Shown here: positions 61,205-64,000 of the stretch, one piece after another | Numbering within the stretch: the stretch's first letter is position 1 | How the letters are laid out: the number at the start of each line of letters is the position of its first letter | Assembly (NCBI RefSeq): GCF_041915215.1 | Contig: NZ_JAYSBV010000009.1 | Reading direction: 5' to 3' (one strand) | Origin: Zoogloea sp021286885 | GTDB lineage: Bacteria > Pseudomonadota > Gammaproteobacteria > Burkholderiales > Rhodocyclaceae | Length of the DNA stretch: 64,000 nucleotides | Notes under the pieces: generated by a model | The model's input: only the letters and a program-made list of their open reading frames with translations | What the model was told of the DNA's origin: nothing | Database searches by the model: none | Program-made: the position numbers and the translations under genes

Positions 61205-62386
61205 ATGTCTCGCGCCCTGCCGCCTGTTCCAAGCAAAGGACTCCACGTGCCCAGCCGCTCTGCCGCCCCCTGCCCCACCCTGCGCCGGGACGGCCAACAG
61301 GTTCTGATCCTTGACCAGACCCGCCTCCCCCATGGGGAACACTATGTTGCCCTCTCCACCCTGGAAGACGCCGCCCACGCCATTCGCAGCATGCAGGTGC
61401 GAGGCGCACCGCTGATTGGTGCGACCGCCGCCTATGGCATCGCCCTGGCCCTTAACAGCGAGAGCGGCAACACCCGGCTGGCCGCTGCCGACCTGTGCCT
61501 GCGAGCCACCCGACCCACGGCGGTGAACCTGCACTGGGCGCTGGATCGGATGCAGCAGGTTTTGGCCCCTCTCACCCCTGAGGCCCGCCCCGCCGCCGCC
61601 TGGGCCGAAGCCGACGCCATTCGCACCGAAGATGCCGCCGCCAACCAGGCAATCGGTGCGCACGGCCTCGCGGCCTTCGCCCCGCTCATCGCTGCCCGCC
61701 AAGGCGCTCCACTCCAACTCATGACCCACTGCAATGCGGGCTGGCTGGCTACCTGCGGACATGGAACGGCGCTCGCGCCCATCTATGCGACCCACGCGGC
61801 GGGCGTGCCGGTGCATGTGTGGGTGAGCGAAACCCGCCCGCGCAACCAGGGCTTGCTGACTGCCTGGGAGCTGAATCAGGCAGGTATCCCACACACACTG
61901 ATCGCCGACAACGCCGCTGGCTGGCTGATGGCCGAAGGGCAGGTGGATGCGGTGATCGTGGGCGCCGACCGCATTGCGGCCAACGGCGATGCCGCCAACA
62001 AGGTGGGCACCTACCTGAAGGGGCTGGCGGCCCAGGCCCACGGGCTTCCCTTCTACGTAGCAGCCCCCTGGTCCACGGTGGATCTGACCTGTCCCAGCGG
62101 GCGCCAGATTCCCATCGAAGAGCGCTCCGGCGACGAGTTCCGGCTGATCCCGGGGCTGGATGCAAACGGCCAGCTCAGCCACTGCCGCATCCTGCCGGAG
62201 GCCCAACAGGTCTGCAATCCGGCTTTCGACGTAACCCCGGCGGGGCTAATCCGGGCCATCATCACCGAAACTGGCGCCCACGCACCGGGGCAGCTGGCCG
62301 CCCTTCATCCGGCCCGCAATTCGGCCCACGACTCGGCCCACGACTCGGCCCACGACTCGGCCCACGACTCGGCCCGCCTCTCCTGA
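61205..62386 (+). CDS. mtnA: S-methyl-5-thioribose-1-phosphate isomerase MtnA
   Basis: A 393-residue isomerase converting methylthioribose 1-phosphate to methylthioribulose 1-phosphate. Characteristic parts are MQVRGAPLIGATAAYGIALA, LMTHCNAGWLATCGHGTALA (catalytic Cys in THCNAG), and VIVGADRIAANGDAANKVGT. The last 25 or so residues are an Ala-His-Asp-Ser repeat (NSAHDSAHDSAHDSAHDS) encoded by a 12-bp tandem repeat and absent from usual MtnA. The family's normal end is near the QLAALHP block. The gene just after encodes a class II aldolase. Confidence 0.93.
   Translation: MSRALPPVPSKGLHVPSRSAAPCPTLRRDGQQVLILDQTRLPHGEHYVALSTLEDAAHAIRSMQVRGAPLIGATAAYGIALALNSESGNTRLAAADLCLRATRPTAVNLHWALDRMQQVLAPLTPEARPAAAWAEADAIRTEDAAANQAIGAHGLAAFAPLIAARQGAPLQLMTHCNAGWLATCGHGTALAPIYATHAAGVPVHVWVSETRPRNQGLLTAWELNQAGIPHTLIADNAAGWLMAEGQVDAVIVGADRIAANGDAANKVGTYLKGLAAQAHGLPFYVAAPWSTVDLTCPSGRQIPIEERSGDEFRLIPGLDANGQLSHCRILPEAQQVCNPAFDVTPAGLIRAIITETGAHAPGQLAALHPARNSAHDSAHDSAHDSAHDSARLS
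62321..62380 (+). repeat. 12-bp tandem repeat at the mtnA 3' end
   Basis: TCGGCCCACGAC four times in a row from 62321 to 62368, plus a diverged fifth copy to 62380. It is in frame and encodes SAHD units. Confidence 0.9.
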
Positions 62387-62405
62387 CGCTGACAGATTGA
62401 TCACC

Positions 62406-63041
62406 ATGAATGAAAACGTGCTGCGCGAGGGACTCATCGTCACCGCCCGCGCCATGCTGGACAAAGGACTGAACACCGGCACCTCGGGCAATGTGAGCGT
62501 GCGTTGCAACCGGGGCTTTCTGATTACCCCTACCGGACGCTCGGGGGAAGACTGCCGCCCCGAAGAAATGAGCCTGATGGCCATGGACGGGAGTTGGCAA
62601 GGTATCTGCGCCCCGTCGAGCGAATGGCGCATCCACCGGGACCTGTACGCCGCCCGGCCCGAAGCCGGCGCCATTCTGCATGCCCACTCGCCGTTCGCCA
62701 CCGCCCTGGCCTGCCAGGGGCAGAACATCCCCGCCTTCCACTACATGATCGCCCGCTTTGGCGGCGCTGACATCCGCTGCGCGCCCTACGCCACCTTCGG
62801 CACCCAGGATCTGTCCAGCAATGCCATCAGTGCGCTGGAAGGGCGCAGTGCCTGTCTGCTAGCCAACCACGGGATGATCGTGTTTGGCCGGGATCTGCGC
62901 CACACCCTGGCCCTGGCCCTGGAGTTTGAAACCCTGTGCCAGCAGTATTACCGCACCTGTCTGCTGGGGGCTCCGCAAATTCTGGATGATGCTCAAATGG
63001 CCGAAGTCATGCAGCGCTTCCGCACCTACGGGCAAGGCTAA
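62406..63041 (+). CDS. Class II aldolase, Ald2/FucA type
   Basis: A 211-residue zinc aldolase. Motifs are LNTGTSGNVSVR, LITPTGRSGEDCRPEEM, the metal histidines in ILHAHSPFATALAC, NIPAFHYMIARFGGADIRCA, and LLANHGMIVFGRDL. This matches the fuculose-phosphate aldolase-like Ald2 rather than MtnB dehydratase. Coupled to mtnA by 20 bp, it would cleave methylthioribulose 1-phosphate to DHAP and methylthioacetaldehyde (the DHAP shunt). mtnP and mtnK, needed upstream, are not in the window. I chose ATG 62406 over TTG 62397. Confidence 0.88.
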   Translation: MNENVLREGLIVTARAMLDKGLNTGTSGNVSVRCNRGFLITPTGRSGEDCRPEEMSLMAMDGSWQGICAPSSEWRIHRDLYAARPEAGAILHAHSPFATALACQGQNIPAFHYMIARFGGADIRCAPYATFGTQDLSSNAISALEGRSACLLANHGMIVFGRDLRHTLALALEFETLCQQYYRTCLLGAPQILDDAQMAEVMQRFRTYGQG

Positions 63042-63150
63042 GCCCATCCAGCACCACGCCAAAACATATCCTCATGCCTTTGGCACAGGGTGCTCAAACC
63101 CGCTCTGCACTCAAGGCCTCCAGCCCCGCGCCGTAATTCCAGCAAGTCCA

Positions 63151-63171
63151 GGCGTGCCCACCGGGCACGCC
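63151..63171. terminator. Hairpin after the aldolase gene
   Basis: A 9-bp stem GGCGTGCCC/GGGCACGCC (63151-63159 and 63163-63171) with loop ACC in the gap before the next gene. There is no T-run, so termination is weakly supported. Confidence 0.4.
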
Positions 63172-63193
63172 CTTGGCACGCCCTGGAGTCCCG

Positions 63194-64000
63194 ATGCTGC
63201 GCCTGCCGGAAATCGCCGCCCCGTTACCACTGCTGCTGCGCTATTGGCGCATTGCACTGATTTGCCTTGCCATCAATACGGTAGGCATCGTGGCTCACCG
63301 GGATCTGATCAACCAAAGTGAGCAGACCGCTCAAGCCTTCTTCTTGCGCGATGCCAAGCTGTATCAGGCTCTACTCCAGCACCATCTGGAACAACTCGCC
63401 AGCAAGGCCGACCTGATCAGCCGCCAGCTTTCTCTGAATCGCCAATACAGCAATCTGGAAGCCGTTGGGCAACCCATTCTGCACAGTTATCCAGATGTGG
63501 TGAATTTAGGCGTACTCGTGAGAAAAGGGGCACAAATCATCCTTCGCAGTGTGGAAGGCCCTGCCTGCCCCCCTACGGGAACACCGTTCCTCACCGAGAC
63601 CTGCTTCCCCGAACTCCGCACGCGCCAAACCCTGGAACACAGCCTGCAGCGGGCTGAAGAAAAGCTCAGCACAAGCGGCACTGTCTGGCTGCAGGATAGA
63701 AACACCAACAACCAGCGGGCTTTCCTGTTTTCCGCTATCGCAGCGCCCCAGGGTGCCGATAACCCACAGCGAGCACTGGTGTTTATCGAGCTGGACTTGA
63801 CACGACTTCTCGCCACGGCTCTGCGCCCGGCAGTGGAAGGACAAGCCCCCAGTCTGAACGTCCACCTCAACTCCCCTCAGACAAGTCAGAACAGCGCTCC
63901 CCCCAGCGGCCCCTTCATACGCACCACAACGCTTCGCTTTGGCGACCAGGACTGGGAACTCCAGCTGACCCCCCAGCCGGGCCACTATTACTCATCTCCT
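63194..64000 (+). CDS. Membrane sensor protein, N-terminal part (partial, CHASE-like)
   Basis: An open frame starting ATG 63194 and running past the window edge (at least 269 residues). A membrane helix (about 15-38; RIALICLAINTVGIVAH) is followed by a predicted periplasmic region of more than 220 residues. The region ends with LRFGDQDWELQLTPQPG, which resembles the late part of CHASE domains. The output domain (kinase, GGDEF or other) is not in the window. It is separate from the aldolase by 152 bp and may be the start of a sensor gene. Confidence 0.7.
   Translation, partial: MLRLPEIAAPLPLLLRYWRIALICLAINTVGIVAHRDLINQSEQTAQAFFLRDAKLYQALLQHHLEQLASKADLISRQLSLNRQYSNLEAVGQPILHSYPDVVNLGVLVRKGAQIILRSVEGPACPPTGTPFLTETCFPELRTRQTLEHSLQRAEEKLSTSGTVWLQDRNTNNQRAFLFSAIAAPQGADNPQRALVFIELDLTRLLATALRPAVEGQAPSLNVHLNSPQTSQNSAPPSGPFIRTTTLRFGDQDWELQLTPQPGHYYSSP

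Noticed and set aside
62406..63041. Annotation of the aldolase gene as mtnB dehydratase
   Set aside because: The LNTGTSGNVS and NIPAFHYMIARFGG blocks match fuculose-phosphate aldolase/Ald2 proteins better than MtnB, which has a PATSGN-type start.

Overview
The window is about 64 kb of GC-rich, densely coded bacterial chromosome. Gene content and order point to a betaproteobacterium, probably Rhodocyclales and near Azospira/Dechlorosoma. The evidence is an exbB-exbD-lpxK-ycaR-kdsB-adk string, tilS-accA, a pilSR pair with a PP0621-type gene, twin cyanophycin synthetases, and a large chemotaxis operon with CheD and STAS genes. The taxonomic placement is inference. I saw no rRNA, tRNA, CRISPR array, phage or insertion sequence.

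Layout. 1-3.1 kb: the 5' end of a TRAP dicarboxylate-binding protein gene, divergent from a DctS/DctR-like two-component pair. 3.1-17.3 kb: mostly housekeeping genes (tilS, accA, murJ, a PEBP-family gene, a phosphofructokinase, adk, kdsB, lpxK, exbBD, xseA, Fe-superoxide dismutase, a serine hydrolase, a TonB-like protein). 17.3-19.3 kb: a lower-GC island with a sulfide:quinone-oxidoreductase-like flavoprotein and a 58-residue ORF. 19.3-27.4 kb: a cyanophycin locus, with two synthetases divergent from an ABC exporter carrying a zinc-ribbon head and a DUF1854 gene. 27.5-33.5 kb: a dihaem lipoprotein, a membrane protein, a class III aminotransferase divergent from a phosphatidylserine decarboxylase, and a small acidic protein.

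33.5-46.1 kb: one long minus-strand chemotaxis operon. In transcription order it encodes a MerR-head pseudo-receiver, an MCP-like protein, CheY, a STAS protein, CheA, MCP2, CheW, MCP1, CheR, CheD and CheB. 46.3-52.3 kb: small regulatory and enzyme genes (a MocR regulator, two TetR regulators with visible operators, a metallo-hydrolase, a PPOX-type flavoprotein, a nitroreductase, a rhodanese). 52.3-59.9 kb: a response regulator paired with an NCS1-permease/hybrid-kinase fusion, then PilR, PilS and a PP0621-like protein. 59.9-64 kb: a methionine-type aminotransferase divergent from mtnA and a class II aldolase, then a truncated CHASE-like membrane sensor.

The most notable items are: the NCS1 permease fused to a cysteine-rich linker, kinase and receiver; a CheA with tandem MshEN-like motifs between its phosphotransfer and kinase parts; the cyanophycin-associated exporter/DUF1854 pair; the flavoprotein plus small-ORF island with an operator over its -10 box; an IscR-type box over the sodB -10 box; and an MCP with four nested 90-residue HAMP-like units.
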